Positions 1 to 8,656 are shown, counted from the first letter of the stretch. The stretch: 48,100 nt of DNA from Streptomyces ossamyceticus (GCF_001418475.1 NZ_LIQX01000237.1:1-48100), one strand, 5' to 3'. Made by a program: numbers and translations. Notes: a model not told the origin generated them from the letters alone.

Positions 1-2
1 GG

Positions 3-854
3 GTGTGGGTCATCGCCGTCGGGGCGACCACGGCGGTCGCCGTCCTCGTCACCGCACGGGCCCTGGCCGACGAGGCCCTGGCCCGCCGGGCGGCGCCCTT
101 CCTGGCACTCGCGCCTGCCGCCGTGTGGATGGGAACGTCGGCCGACGGCTACTTCGCGGCCGTCGCCGCGTGGTTCGTGGCCCTGCTCGCACTCGCGGTG
201 ACAACACGGACGACACGCCGGTCGGGGGCCGCCGCGCTGGGCGCCGGCCTGCTGTTCGGTCTGACCTGTTATCTGTCGTACGGGCTCACGCTGTTCGCGG
301 TGATCGGGACGGGCGTGCTCGTGCTCGGGCGGAACCGGCTCAGGGCATTGCCCTTCCTGTTTGCGGGAGTGGCCGTCGTACCGCTGGCGTTCACGCTCGC
401 GGGCTTCGACTGGTGGGAGGCGTACCACCTGCTCGTCGAACGCTACTACCAAGGGGCGGGCGGGTTCCGGCCCTACGGCTACTGGGTGTGGGCGAACCTC
501 GCCTGCACCGTGCTGGTGGTGGGGCCGGCCACGGTGGCGGGGCTGCGGCGGTCCGTGGCGGTACTCGTCCGGGAGCGCGAGCGGCTCCGGCCGCGCGAAG
601 GCTCCTGGCCCGTCCGGATCATGTCCCGGCACACCCCCGAAGTCCGCCTGGCCCTGTTGGTGCTCGTCGCCTGTACCGCACTTCTCGTCGCCGACCTGTC
701 GGGAATGAGCAAGGCGGAAACCGAACGGATCTGGCTGCCCTTCGCGGTGTGGCTCCTCGCGGCGGGAGCCTTCCTCCCCCGGCGCCGCGCCTGGCTGGCC
801 GCTCAGGCCGCCGTCGCGCTGCTCCTCAACCACCTGCTCCTGACCGGCTGGTAG
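3..854 (+). CDS. Polytopic membrane protein, 3' part (5' end outside window)
   Basis: About 283 residues are visible with many hydrophobic spans separated by short Arg-rich loops, consistent with 7-8 membrane helices. A Trp/Tyr-rich extracytoplasmic-looking segment (FDWWEAYHLLVERYY, around visible residue 130) follows the fourth or fifth span. The reading frame is open from the window edge, so the first visible GTG need not be the start and the gene is taken as 5'-partial. The overall look resembles actinobacterial GT-C-type mannosyltransferase-like integral membrane proteins, but no catalytic motif is visible in this part, so the function is not assigned. It ends 140 bp before the convergent nhaA reading frame. 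Confidence 0.7.
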   Translation: MWVIAVGATTAVAVLVTARALADEALARRAAPFLALAPAAVWMGTSADGYFAAVAAWFVALLALAVTTRTTRRSGAAALGAGLLFGLTCYLSYGLTLFAVIGTGVLVLGRNRLRALPFLFAGVAVVPLAFTLAGFDWWEAYHLLVERYYQGAGGFRPYGYWVWANLACTVLVVGPATVAGLRRSVAVLVRERERLRPREGSWPVRIMSRHTPEVRLALLVLVACTALLVADLSGMSKAETERIWLPFAVWLLAAGAFLPRRRAWLAAQAAVALLLNHLLLTGW

Positions 855-994
855 GGGCCCCGGTCCACCGGTCACTGTCCTCCACCGGACGCGAGCCGCC
901 CGAGATGCGGACGCGCGGTGGCTCGGCGCGGCCTCTTACGACCGGCTGCGGCTGCTGATCGACCGGGCTCCCGTCGAGGTCCGGGTTCCGGGTA

Positions 995-2343
995 CTACTG
1001 GCGCCGCGAGGACGACGGACCTCCGGCTGCCCTTGTTTCCGCACCGTCGTCACCGAGGACGGCGCGTTGGTAGACGTCGGGGATGCCGTCGGCGTCCTCG
1101 TCGCGGTTCTCGGCTTCCACCAGGCGGCGGTAGATGCCGTTGCGGCGTTTGATCAACAGGGCCGCGACCGTCGCGGCGGTCAGAGAGCCGATGAGGACGG
1201 CCGCCTTGATGTGCTCGGCGGCGGCCGGATCGGTGAAAGCGAGTTCACCGATGAGCAGGGCGACGGTGAACCCTATTCCGGCCAGTACCGCGAGGGCGAA
1301 TACATCCGCCCAGGCCAGCTCGGGGTTGAGACGGGCCCGCGTGAAGCGGGCCGCGAGAAAGGTACCGGCGAAGATACCCACCGTCTTGCCCAGCACCAGT
1401 CCGAGGACGACTCCCAGCGGTTCCGGACGGGTGAACACCTGCCCCAGCCCGTCACTCGACACGCTCACCCCGGCGGCGAAGAGCGCGAACAGCGGCACCG
1501 CCACCCCGGCGGAGACCGGCCGCAACAGGTGCTCGGTCCGCTCACCGGGAGAGGCGTCCTCGCCCTCGTGGGGGGGGTGGTGCGGAGAATCAGCCCCATG
1601 GCCACACCTGTCACCGTGGCGTGCACTCCGCCGTTGTACATCAGCGCCCAGATCACCAGGCCCAGCGGCACGTACCACCACCAGCCGCGCACCCGGAAGC
1701 GCTGCAGCAGGTGGAAGACCACCAGTCCGGCCACGGCCCCGGCGAGGGCGACCGGGTTCAGGTCGCTGGTGAAGAAGACCGCGATCACCAGGATGGCGCC
1801 CAGGTCGTCGACCACGGCCAGGGTCAACAGGAAAGCTCGCAGGGCGGACGGCAGGTGGGTGGAGAGCACCGCGAGGACGGCGAGCGCGAACGCGATGTCG
1901 GTGGCCATGGGCACGGCCCAGCCCTCGGTGCTGCCGCCGCCGAGTCCGACGGTGGCCAGGTACACACCGGCGGGGACCGCCATGCCGCACACAGCCGCGA
2001 CCACGGGGAGGGCGGCCGTGGCCGGCGTCCGGAGTTCGCCGACCACCAGTTCACGTTTCAGTTCGATGCCGGCGACCAGGAAGAACACCGTCAGCAGCCC
2101 GTCCGCCGTCCAGTGCCCCACGGACAGGTCCAGGCCGAGCGCCGCAATCCCGAAGTGCGCGTCGCGCAGCTGCTCGTAAGCACCGCTCCACGGGGTGTTC
2201 GCCCACCCCAGCGCCACCACGGCCGCCGCCAGCAGAACCAGTCCGCCGACCGTCTCCGTACGCAGGGCACGGGCCACCCGCATCCGCTCCGGCCAGGGCA
2301 GCAGAGCGAGGAAGACAGAACGCTCACGGCGGGCGGCGCACAT
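995..2343 (-). pseudogene. nhaA: NhaA Na+/H+ antiporter, reading frame broken by a frameshift
   Basis: NhaA exports Na+ in exchange for protons across the cytoplasmic membrane. The 5' part reads MCAARRERSVF... then RTETVGGLVLLAAAVVALGW, LSVGHW, FFLVAGIELKRELVVGEL, ATDIAFALAVLAVLS and LTLAVVDDLGAILVIA. The adjacent Asp pair of VVDDLGA holds the ion-binding aspartates of the family. After ILRTTPP the frame is lost. The rest of NhaA (HEGEDASPGERTEHLLRP, AGVAVPLFALFAAGV, GKTVGIFAGTFLA, AGIGFTVALLIGELAF) continues in another frame to the stop at 995. The break is at a run of eight G at 1570-1577; nine would restore one uninterrupted protein of about 448 residues. It could be a real mutation, a sequencing error or slippage. 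The start at 2343 is chosen because homology begins just after it. A conserved leader element lies 48 nt upstream. Confidence 0.85.
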
Positions 2344-2391
2344 CCGGGAAGACCTCCACAGCATCGGTTCCGGGCATACGTGCCCCTTCGA

Positions 2392-2416
2392 CGCCGACCA
2401 GACTTCCCGGCACACC
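2392..2416 (-). promoter_or_regulatory. Antiporter leader element, copy A (upstream of nhaA)
   Basis: On the minus strand this 25-nt block contains GTGCCGGGAAGTCTGGTCGG and is identical base for base to the block at 4142-4166 upstream of the CPA1 antiporter. Its 3' end is 48 nt from the nhaA start codon. The core can fold as CCGG-loop-CTGG inside GCCG/CGGC pairs. That position and conservation suit a 5'-UTR RNA element or a protein-binding site; I cannot tie it to a named Rfam family with certainty. Confidence 0.6.
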
Positions 2417-2538
2417 CCGCGCCCTTGACGCGTTCTTTACACAGTAACCGCCTCGGCTCCGGGCATGCGCCCCGGGCGCTCCTGATGCGGGCGGTCGGAT
2501 GCGATCATCGCCACGTTTGGACACCCCCGCGAGCCACG

Positions 2539-3618
2539 TCAGAGAGGCTTGGTCGGCCAGTCCAGCAGCCGGGCCCCGATCACCGCGGTCTGGAGGGCGT
2601 AGCGGTGCACCGGATCGGACGGGTCGGCACCGGTGAGCTTGTGGATGCGCTCCAGGCGGTAGGTGAAGGCGCGCACGCTCAGCGACAGCCGTCGCGCCGC
2701 CTCCGCGGAGACGCACCCGCAGTCGAAGTAAGCGGTCAGGGTGTCGAGGAGCGGCTGGGCGCCGCCGCGGGCCTGGCGCAGCGGGCCGAGGGCGCTTTCC
2801 ACCAGGTCGGCCATGGCCTGCCGGTCACGGGTGAGGACGGGGTAGACGAGGAGGTCCGCGGCGCGCAACACGGGATCGTCGAGTTCCAGGCGTTCGGACA
2901 GATCGAGGGCGTTCAGAGCTTCCTCGTACGACTGGACGACGCCGGCCGGTCCGGCGTGCGGGCGGCCGATCCCCACCTGTCCGCCGGCCGTCGCGGCGAA
3001 CGCCTGCTTGGCGAAGTACGCGAGCACGTCCTCCTGGTCGCCCGGGGCGACGCAGACCAGTCGGCCGTCCTTGGTCGTGAGGAGGACACTGCGGTCGCCG
3101 AACCGCCCTATCAGAGCGCGCTCCACCTCCCGAAGCACCAGGTCGCCCTCCTCGTAGGCGGCCGTGCCGCGGGCCACGGCCACCGCGTGCTCGTACGACA
3201 GCCTCAGCCCGTAGCGTTCCGCACGCTGGGCGAGTCGGCCCAGGTCACTGCGGCCGTACAGCAGGTCGTCGATGAACTCCCGGCGGGCGGCCTCCTCCTG
3301 GCGTACGGCATGCCGTTGGGCCCGTTCGTAGCCCTCCGCGAACGCGTCAAGAGCCTGCGCGGCAGCGGACAGCACATCGTCCGCGGATGCTCCGCTCGCG
3401 GTGGGCCAGTGTGCCCGGGTGGCCGCCATGTGGGCGCCGACCAGGGCACGCAACCCGACCCCGGCGTCGGCCGCCTGTTCACCCAGGGCACGACGCGAAG
3501 CCAGCTCCTCCCTGGAAAGTCGGCGGCCCGTCGCCGAGGCGTCGGCGAGGATGCCGGCGTATCCCTCCAGGTAGGCCTCGTATCCCACAAGCCTTTCGGA
3601 CGCGTCCCGTCCCGCCAT
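2539..3618 (-). CDS. PucR/CdaR-type helix-turn-helix transcriptional regulator
   Basis: The protein has 359 residues. The N-terminal half is helical and without a recognised sensor. The middle (EHAVAVARG..., GQVGIGRPHAG, SYEEALNALDLSERL) matches the degenerate GGDEF-like CdaR region, and the C terminus (LLDTLTAYFDCGCVSAEAAR..., SVRAFTYRLERIHKLTG) is the PucR-type HTH_30 domain. Members of this family act as transcription regulators of metabolite or stress genes. The start at 3618 has a purine-rich GGGGGAT stretch just upstream. It sits between the two antiporter genes and is divergent from the CPA1 antiporter across 588 bp holding two leader-element copies, so antiporter control is possible. 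No ligand can be inferred. Confidence 0.8.
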   Translation of the reverse strand: MAGRDASERLVGYEAYLEGYAGILADASATGRRLSREELASRRALGEQAADAGVGLRALVGAHMAATRAHWPTASGASADDVLSAAAQALDAFAEGYERAQRHAVRQEEAARREFIDDLLYGRSDLGRLAQRAERYGLRLSYEHAVAVARGTAAYEEGDLVLREVERALIGRFGDRSVLLTTKDGRLVCVAPGDQEDVLAYFAKQAFAATAGGQVGIGRPHAGPAGVVQSYEEALNALDLSERLELDDPVLRAADLLVYPVLTRDRQAMADLVESALGPLRQARGGAQPLLDTLTAYFDCGCVSAEAARRLSLSVRAFTYRLERIHKLTGADPSDPVHRYALQTAVIGARLLDWPTKPL

Positions 3619-3756
3619 GCGGATCCCCCGTATCGAATGTGTCACCGACGTCGTCCTGACGCGCGGTCGCAGGAGCGTACTCCGGCCGGTGCCGGGACCG
3701 CTGCCTGTCCCCGGCAACAAGGCACCGGAGGGAACGAGACCGCCGAGCGCGCGCGG

Positions 3757-3779
3757 GCGACGCGACGCGACGCGACGCG
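3757..3779. repeat. GCGAC tandem repeat
   Basis: About 4.5 head-to-tail copies of GCGAC lie in the intergenic region, directly before the third leader-element copy. No function is apparent. Confidence 0.7.
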
Positions 3780-3792
3780 CAGGCTGCGGCCA

Positions 3793-3817
3793 GATGTGCC
3801 GGGACGTCTGGTCGGCG
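3793..3817 (+). promoter_or_regulatory. Antiporter leader element, copy C (orphan)
   Basis: This block matches the 25-nt antiporter leader with two mismatches: A for G at position 2, and C for A in the GGGA(A/C)GTCTGG core. It is on the same strand as copy B, 325 nt upstream of it, and is not followed by a recognisable antiporter start. It could be a decayed duplicate, or part of a two-site regulatory region for the CPA1 gene. Confidence 0.5.
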
Positions 3818-4141
3818 GCCATGTCGGCCTGCCCCCGGAGGTTCCGGTGCACCTGTTCCGTTTCCGCCGTCGACAGTCCCCCTTCCGCGCCGGCTCGGGG
3901 GCATGGGGTGGTGCGGCTGCGAGGCGGGCCCTCGACTTCCGTAGCGCCGTCGTCCGGTCCGCCATGCGGAGGATCGGCGTCAACCGGGCCCTCGCCCGTC
4001 CCCTGCCACGGCAGGAACGGCACCTCTTCCCGAACCCCGTCCAGGGGAGCGCGCACTGCCTGGTTCCGGCAACGAAGGGAGTCGCGTGGCTGCGCGCCAA
4101 GGGCCTGTCGACGCGGCGTAAGGAATGTGTAGGGTGCCCAC
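3818..4141. other. Intergenic region without a recognisable gene
   Basis: Between leader copies C and B no reading frame on either strand shows a known family or a convincing ribosome-binding site. Long open frames here are those expected from high GC. It is probably the long 5' region of the CPA1 antiporter gene or remains of a deleted gene. Confidence 0.5.
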
Positions 4142-4166
4142 GGTGTGCCGGGAAGTCTGGTCGGCG
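4142..4166 (+). promoter_or_regulatory. Antiporter leader element, copy B (upstream of CPA1 antiporter)
   Basis: This is identical over 25 nt to the element before nhaA (2392-2416, opposite strand). Its 3' end is 40 nt before the ATG at 4207. Upstream flanks are also related (GGGTGCCCAC here, GGGCGCGG at nhaA). Two unrelated antiporter families with the same leader at the same distance suggest common control, for example by Na+, Li+ or pH. Confidence 0.6.
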
Positions 4167-4206
4167 GTTCTGGGAGAGCTCTTTTCGCCGATCGGGGGTC
4201 CTGTTC

Positions 4207-5442
4207 ATGGTGCTCGTCGTGGTTTTCGGGGTGGCGCTGCTGATCGCGGTGCTGCTGTCGGGTCTGGCCGCACGCACGGTGCTGTCGACGTCGCTGCTCT
4301 TTCTGGTCGGCGGCGCTCTCGTCAGCGACGGCTTCCTCGGCTGGATCCACATCTCGCCGGACAGCGAGATCGTGTCGGTGACGGCGGATCTGGCGCTGTT
4401 CGCGGTTCTGTTCACCGACGGCATGCACGTCTCCCTCCCCAAGCTGCGGGCGAACTGGCGCAACCCGGCCCGCGCTCTGGGGCTGGGCATGCCGCTGGCG
4501 TTCGTCGGAACGGCGCTGATCACGCACTACCTCGCTGGACTGGACTGGACGACGTCGTTCCTGGTCGGGGCCGTGCTCGCGCCGACCGACCCGGTCTTCG
4601 CCTCCGCGATCGTCGGCCGCAAGGAAGTCCCCGCGAAGCTACGGCAGTTGCTGAACGTGGAGAGCGGCATCAACGACGGGCTCGCCCTGCCTGTCGTGCT
4701 GGTCCTGATCGCGGCGGCCGGGCCGACCTCCGGCCACGCCGAGGCCGACCTCGGGAAGATCGCCTTGGAGCTGCTCCTCGGTCTGTCCTTCGGCCTCGCC
4801 CTGCCCTTCGTCGTCATCGAGCTCGTGCGGTTCCGGCTGCTGGGCGCCGAGCCCAAACTGCAGCCGCTGCTGCCGCTGGCGATCGGTGTGATCCTTTACG
4901 CGGTCTGCCACCTCACCCACGCGAACCCCTACCTCGCCGCGTTCTCCGCGGGCGCCGTGCTCACCGCGCGCTCGCTGGAGGCGAAGGAGTCGTTCGAGCC
5001 GCTGGGCGAGGCTCTGGCGGAGCTGGCGAAGTTCGCGGCGCTGCTGGTGTTCGGGGCCCTGCTGACCCCGCAACTGTTCGGGGACCTGTCGGTCGGCGGG
5101 TACGTCGCGGTGATCCTTGCGATCGTGCTGATCCGCCCCGCGTCGCTGCTGCTCTCGCTGCTCGGCACACGCTTCACCCGTCAGGAGAAACTGGTCGCGG
5201 CCTGGTTCGGACCGAAGGGCTTCGCCTCGGTGGTGTACGGACTCCTCGTCCTCCAGGCCGGGATCCCGCAGGGCGAGGAGGCCTTCACCCTCATCGCCGT
5301 GTGCATCGCCTTCTCGATCGTCGCGCACAGCTCCACCGACGTACCGATCGCCCGCCTCTTCCACGTCGACGACCTCGCGGGTGTCCCGTCCGGTGCCGAC
5401 ACCCCGCACGCCTCCCATGGAGCCGACCGTGTTGGCGCGTGA
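4207..5442 (+). CDS. CPA1-family cation/H+ antiporter
   Basis: The 411-residue protein has about 12 predicted membrane spans. The conserved APTDPVFASAIVG segment and the NVESGINDGLALP segment carry the Asp residues expected for ion exchange in the CPA1 (NhaP/NHE) superfamily. Later spans (GPKGFASVVYGLLVLQAG) also match the family. It probably exchanges Na+ or K+ for protons. There is no C-terminal RCK domain; the next gene but one frame (5656-7590) carries two Rossmann domains and may supply nucleotide sensing. The ATG at 4207 starts just before the first hydrophobic span. Open frame upstream of it lacks homology and contains the leader element. Confidence 0.88.
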   Translation: MVLVVVFGVALLIAVLLSGLAARTVLSTSLLFLVGGALVSDGFLGWIHISPDSEIVSVTADLALFAVLFTDGMHVSLPKLRANWRNPARALGLGMPLAFVGTALITHYLAGLDWTTSFLVGAVLAPTDPVFASAIVGRKEVPAKLRQLLNVESGINDGLALPVVLVLIAAAGPTSGHAEADLGKIALELLLGLSFGLALPFVVIELVRFRLLGAEPKLQPLLPLAIGVILYAVCHLTHANPYLAAFSAGAVLTARSLEAKESFEPLGEALAELAKFAALLVFGALLTPQLFGDLSVGGYVAVILAIVLIRPASLLLSLLGTRFTRQEKLVAAWFGPKGFASVVYGLLVLQAGIPQGEEAFTLIAVCIAFSIVAHSSTDVPIARLFHVDDLAGVPSGADTPHASHGADRVGA

Positions 5443-5655
5443 CCTTGCCGAGCCCTACCCGCACATCACCACCGACGAAGACCCCGCCCTCGCGGACTGG
5501 CTGCCTCCCGGCAGCCCCAGGACCGCGGGCCCGCTGGTCGCCGCCGAGCGCGTCCCGGCCCTCGCACTCGCACTCGCACCGCCGAAAACCACGGTCGGCC
5601 GGCGTCGTGCGTCCACGCACCCCCGCCCCGCTCCCTGTCAGAGAAGAGGTGCCGC

Positions 5656-7590
5656 ATGACGGTGTTCCCGCAGCGCTCAAGGCAGGCTCCCGGATCAGGG
5701 CACATGATCGTGTGCGGTGACGACGCACTGGCCGAGCGGCTGGCCGGTGAACTCACCTCGGTGTACCGGGAGCGGGTCACCCTGGTCGTACCTCCGGCGC
5801 CCGGGACCGGCACCGTCGCACGGGCACGTGCCTCGGCGTTGCTGGGCCGGGTGCAGTCCGTGATCGGGCGCGCGGACGCCGGCACGGACGCGCCACGCGT
5901 GCTCGAAGCCCCCGAGCTGGACGAGGGTGTGCTGGCCGAGGCAGGGGTAGGTGGGGCGGCCGCGTTGGCTCTGGTCCATGAGGACGACGAGGCCAACATC
6001 CGTGCCGCGCTCGTGGCCCGCCGGCTCAACCCCCGGCTGCGCCTGGTCATACGACTCTACAACCGCAAGCTCGGCCAGCACTTGGAGGAACTCCTCGACC
6101 AGGCCGCCGCCCTGGCCGTCCCCGGCCTGGACCCGGCGGCCCTGGACACCTCCACCACCGTCCTGTCGGACGCGGACACCGCCGCTCCCGCCCTCGCGGC
6201 CACCGCCGTGGCGGGCACCAGCAAGGTCGTCCAGGCCGACGGACTGCTGCTGCGCGCGGTGGAACGCACACCCCCGGCTGCGGGCGAGGTGGCCGACCCC
6301 GGTCTGTGCACACTCGCCCTGCTGTCGTCGACCACCGACGACCCGGCCGGTGCGGAGGGCTCGGACGCCAGCGGCCGGGAAGGGCCGACGCTGCTGCCCG
6401 ACGACGAGACCGTGGCCGCCGCCACCGGACGCGGCACGGTCGTCCTGGAGACCGTCACGCACACCGGCACCGCTCCCCCACCAGGCCGCCTGGCCGGACG
6501 AGGGTGGCCGCTCACCACCCTGTTCCCGGCCCGACTGCGCTGGACTCTGGCAGGACTGGTGACCTGTGTGCTGGCTCTGGCCGTCGCCACCTCCCTGACC
6601 ATCGACGGCCACCCGCTGCACGCCGCCTACCTCACCCTGCTCGACCTGTTCGCCATCAACGACCCCGCCCTCGACGAACCCACGAGCCGTCAGGTGCTCC
6701 AGCTCCTCGCCGGTCTGGCCGGGCTGCTGTTCCTGCCCGTACTGCTCGCCGCCGCGCTGGAGGCGTTCGGCACCTTCCGCACCGCGTCCGCGCTGCGCCG
6801 CCCGCCCCGCTCCCTGTCCGGCCACATCGTGCTGCTCGGCCTCGGCAAGATCGGCACCCGCGTCCTGTCCCGGCTGCACGAGCTGGGCATACCCGTGGTG
6901 TGCGTCGAAGAGGATCCGGAGGCACGCGGTATCCCGCTCGCCCGCCGCCTGCGTGTGCCGACCGTCGTCGGCGACGTCACCCAGGAAGGCGTTCTGGAAG
7001 CCGCCGGTGTCGACCGCGCCCACGCCCTGCTCGCCCTCACCAGCAGCGACACCACCAACCTCGAAGCCGCCCTGTACGCCCGCTCCGTCGCGGCCCGTCT
7101 GCGGGTGGCCCTGCGTCTGTACGACGACGACTTCGCCACCGCCGTCCACCGCACTCTTCGCGCCGCCCACCCCCACGCACTCACCCGCAGCCGCAGCGTC
7201 TCCACCCTCGCAGCGCCCGCCTTCGCCGGCGCCATGATGGGCCGCCAGATCCTCGGCGCCATCCCCGTCGAGCGGCGTGTCCTGCTCTTCGCGGCACTGA
7301 ACGTCGCCGGGCACCCACAGCTGGAAGGCCGCACCGTCGCCGAGTCCTTCCGCCCCGGCGCCTGGCGCGTCCTCGCCCTGGACACCGCCGCCCCCGACGA
7401 CCGCCTCCCCGACCTCGCCACCACCCCGGACCACGACGACACCGGGCGGCCCGCCGGCCTCGTGTGGGAGCCACACCCCGGGTACGTGCTGCGCCCGCAG
7501 GACCGGGTGGTTCTCGCCACGACCCGGCAAGGCCTGGCCGAACTCCTCGGACGGCGGCCACGCGTCCGGACGCAGTCCCCCGGCTTCTGA
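5656..7590 (+). CDS. Membrane protein with two Rossmann (RCK/TrkA-N) domains
   Basis: The 644-residue protein starts with a Rossmann-like domain (GHMIVCGDDALAERLAGEL, residues 15-110). A variable linker follows, then two hydrophobic spans around residues 295-375, then a second domain with a clear nucleotide-binding loop (VLLGLGKIGTRVL, near residue 395) and the acidic end VCVEEDP. The order resembles CASTOR/POLLUX-like or ligand-gated K+ channel proteins. However, no TVGYG-type selectivity filter is visible between the two spans, so transport by itself is uncertain. GAGAAGAGGTG upstream is a good ribosome-binding site for the ATG at 5656. It is co-oriented with the antiporter 213 bp upstream and may regulate it or act with it in K+/H+ balance. 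Confidence 0.75.
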   Translation: MTVFPQRSRQAPGSGHMIVCGDDALAERLAGELTSVYRERVTLVVPPAPGTGTVARARASALLGRVQSVIGRADAGTDAPRVLEAPELDEGVLAEAGVGGAAALALVHEDDEANIRAALVARRLNPRLRLVIRLYNRKLGQHLEELLDQAAALAVPGLDPAALDTSTTVLSDADTAAPALAATAVAGTSKVVQADGLLLRAVERTPPAAGEVADPGLCTLALLSSTTDDPAGAEGSDASGREGPTLLPDDETVAAATGRGTVVLETVTHTGTAPPPGRLAGRGWPLTTLFPARLRWTLAGLVTCVLALAVATSLTIDGHPLHAAYLTLLDLFAINDPALDEPTSRQVLQLLAGLAGLLFLPVLLAAALEAFGTFRTASALRRPPRSLSGHIVLLGLGKIGTRVLSRLHELGIPVVCVEEDPEARGIPLARRLRVPTVVGDVTQEGVLEAAGVDRAHALLALTSSDTTNLEAALYARSVAARLRVALRLYDDDFATAVHRTLRAAHPHALTRSRSVSTLAAPAFAGAMMGRQILGAIPVERRVLLFAALNVAGHPQLEGRTVAESFRPGAWRVLALDTAAPDDRLPDLATTPDHDDTGRPAGLVWEPHPGYVLRPQDRVVLATTRQGLAELLGRRPRVRTQSPGF

Positions 7591-7744
7591 GGCCGACACC
7601 GATCAGCACCCGGCAGCGACCAGTCTCGGAGGCATCCTGTGAACAGTTCCGGCCGCGCCCCGTACACGCGGGCCCGGCGCGCCGCGCGCCGCGCGCCGAG
7701 ACGCCCGACGGCAGCGCCATCGGATCCGCGAACAGCGGCTCACC

Positions 7745-8305
7745 GTGTTGGCTCAGGAGACAGCCCCGCCCGCCGCGCCGCCGAGCTGGCGGGCCGGACG
7801 GGGAGGACGTGTCCTCGCGATCCTTTGGTGTGGTCAGTTCCTGTGGTTCGTGGTCCGTCCTGTCGTCGAGGAAAAGGCCGACAGCACTCCGGGGGACTGG
7901 ATCTTCCTGGGGTGGGCGACCCTGGTCGCCACGTGGATGGCGTGCCGCCTGGGGATGTGGCGCGTCACCGCAGGCCGCAGTGGTGTGTGGATACGGCGGT
8001 TCCGGACCGTCACGTTCCTTCCGTGGCAGCAGGTCAGCCGCGTGGACATGCGGCGGGACGGACTGCTGGAGTTCTTCGACGGCCACGCGCAACCGACGGC
8101 CGGACTGTACGGCCCTGCCTGGCTGAACCGGATCCTCGGCCGCCCCGCCGCCGGCCAAGGGGCAGCAGACATCCTGACGATCATGGCCCGCCACCCCCCT
8201 CTGCGGCCGGGTACGGATCCGGACCGGCGTCTCAGAGGCACACCGTTCGCCGTGTGGTCACCCTTGGCCCTGGGGATCGTCGCCTTGACGAGTCTGATCT
8301 TCTGA
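7745..8305 (+). CDS. PH-domain-like membrane protein
   Basis: The 186-residue protein has two N-terminal membrane helices (RVLAILWCGQFLWFVV and WIFLGWATLVATWMAC). A bacterial PH-like segment follows (MWRVTAGRSGVWIRRFRTVT, FLPWQQVSRVDM), and a final hydrophobic helix ends at the stop. The start is uncertain. The GTG at 7745 lacks a good ribosome-binding site, whereas a GTG at 7639 has GGAGG at proper spacing but lies in a different frame. A frameshift in the GC-alternating stretch near 7670-7700 is therefore possible. It may be co-transcribed with the Rossmann-domain gene. Function unknown. Confidence 0.6.
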   Translation: MLAQETAPPAAPPSWRAGRGGRVLAILWCGQFLWFVVRPVVEEKADSTPGDWIFLGWATLVATWMACRLGMWRVTAGRSGVWIRRFRTVTFLPWQQVSRVDMRRDGLLEFFDGHAQPTAGLYGPAWLNRILGRPAAGQGAADILTIMARHPPLRPGTDPDRRLRGTPFAVWSPLALGIVALTSLIF

Positions 8306-8330
8306 CAGCGGCGAGCCGGGATCCGAACCG

Positions 8331-8642
8331 TCAGCCCGAAGCCCGGCTGTCCTTGATCGCGGACAGGACGAACAGAACGGCCGCGAGCCCGTAGAACCCG
8401 ATACCGACCAGCCCGGCAACCATGACCACGTCGTACGAGGCGTTCGCCAGTCGGGGGACCCCGTTGGCCACCATGCCACCGAACAAGCAGAGAAGTGCGT
8501 AGGCGCGGGACCGCAGCCCCCCGGTGTACCGGCGTCGCATCCACGGCGGGACCCAGCCCCTCAGGATCGCGATCGCCGGCAGCAGCATCAGGACGCCGGC
8601 GGCGGCCAGAGCGATCCAGTGGTAGAGCGGGTTGCCGTGCAC
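8331..8642 (-). CDS. Small membrane protein, unknown function
   Basis: The 103-residue protein has three hydrophobic spans (IALAAAGVLMLLPAIAIL, YALLCLFGGMVANGV, VVMVAGLVGIGFYGLAAVLFVL). The GTG start at 8642 is preceded by AGAAGGA at good spacing. The gene follows the PGPGW gene by 14 bp and is probably its operon partner. It converges on the PH-domain gene. No family recognised. Confidence 0.6.
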   Translation of the reverse strand: MHGNPLYHWIALAAAGVLMLLPAIAILRGWVPPWMRRRYTGGLRSRAYALLCLFGGMVANGVPRLANASYDVVMVAGLVGIGFYGLAAVLFVLSAIKDSRASG

Positions 8643-8656
8643 GTCGGGTCCTTCTC

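Noticed and set aside
4142..4166. Antiporter leader as a cobalamin riboswitch
   Set aside because: GGGAAG resembles part of the B12 element, but the B12 box and other conserved blocks are absent and neighbours are antiporters.
2539..4527. 662-codon open frame extending the PucR-type gene upstream
   Set aside because: The part beyond 3618 has no homology, crosses leader copies and the antiporter start, and is open only because of high GC.
1621..5442. 1273-codon rightward frame ending in the CPA1 antiporter
   Set aside because: Antisense to nhaA and the PucR gene; only 4207-5442 has antiporter homology and membrane helices.
5381..5659. 92-codon frame between antiporter and Rossmann-domain gene
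   Set aside because: Starts inside the antiporter, no family or hydrophobic segment; Pro/Arg-rich chance frame.
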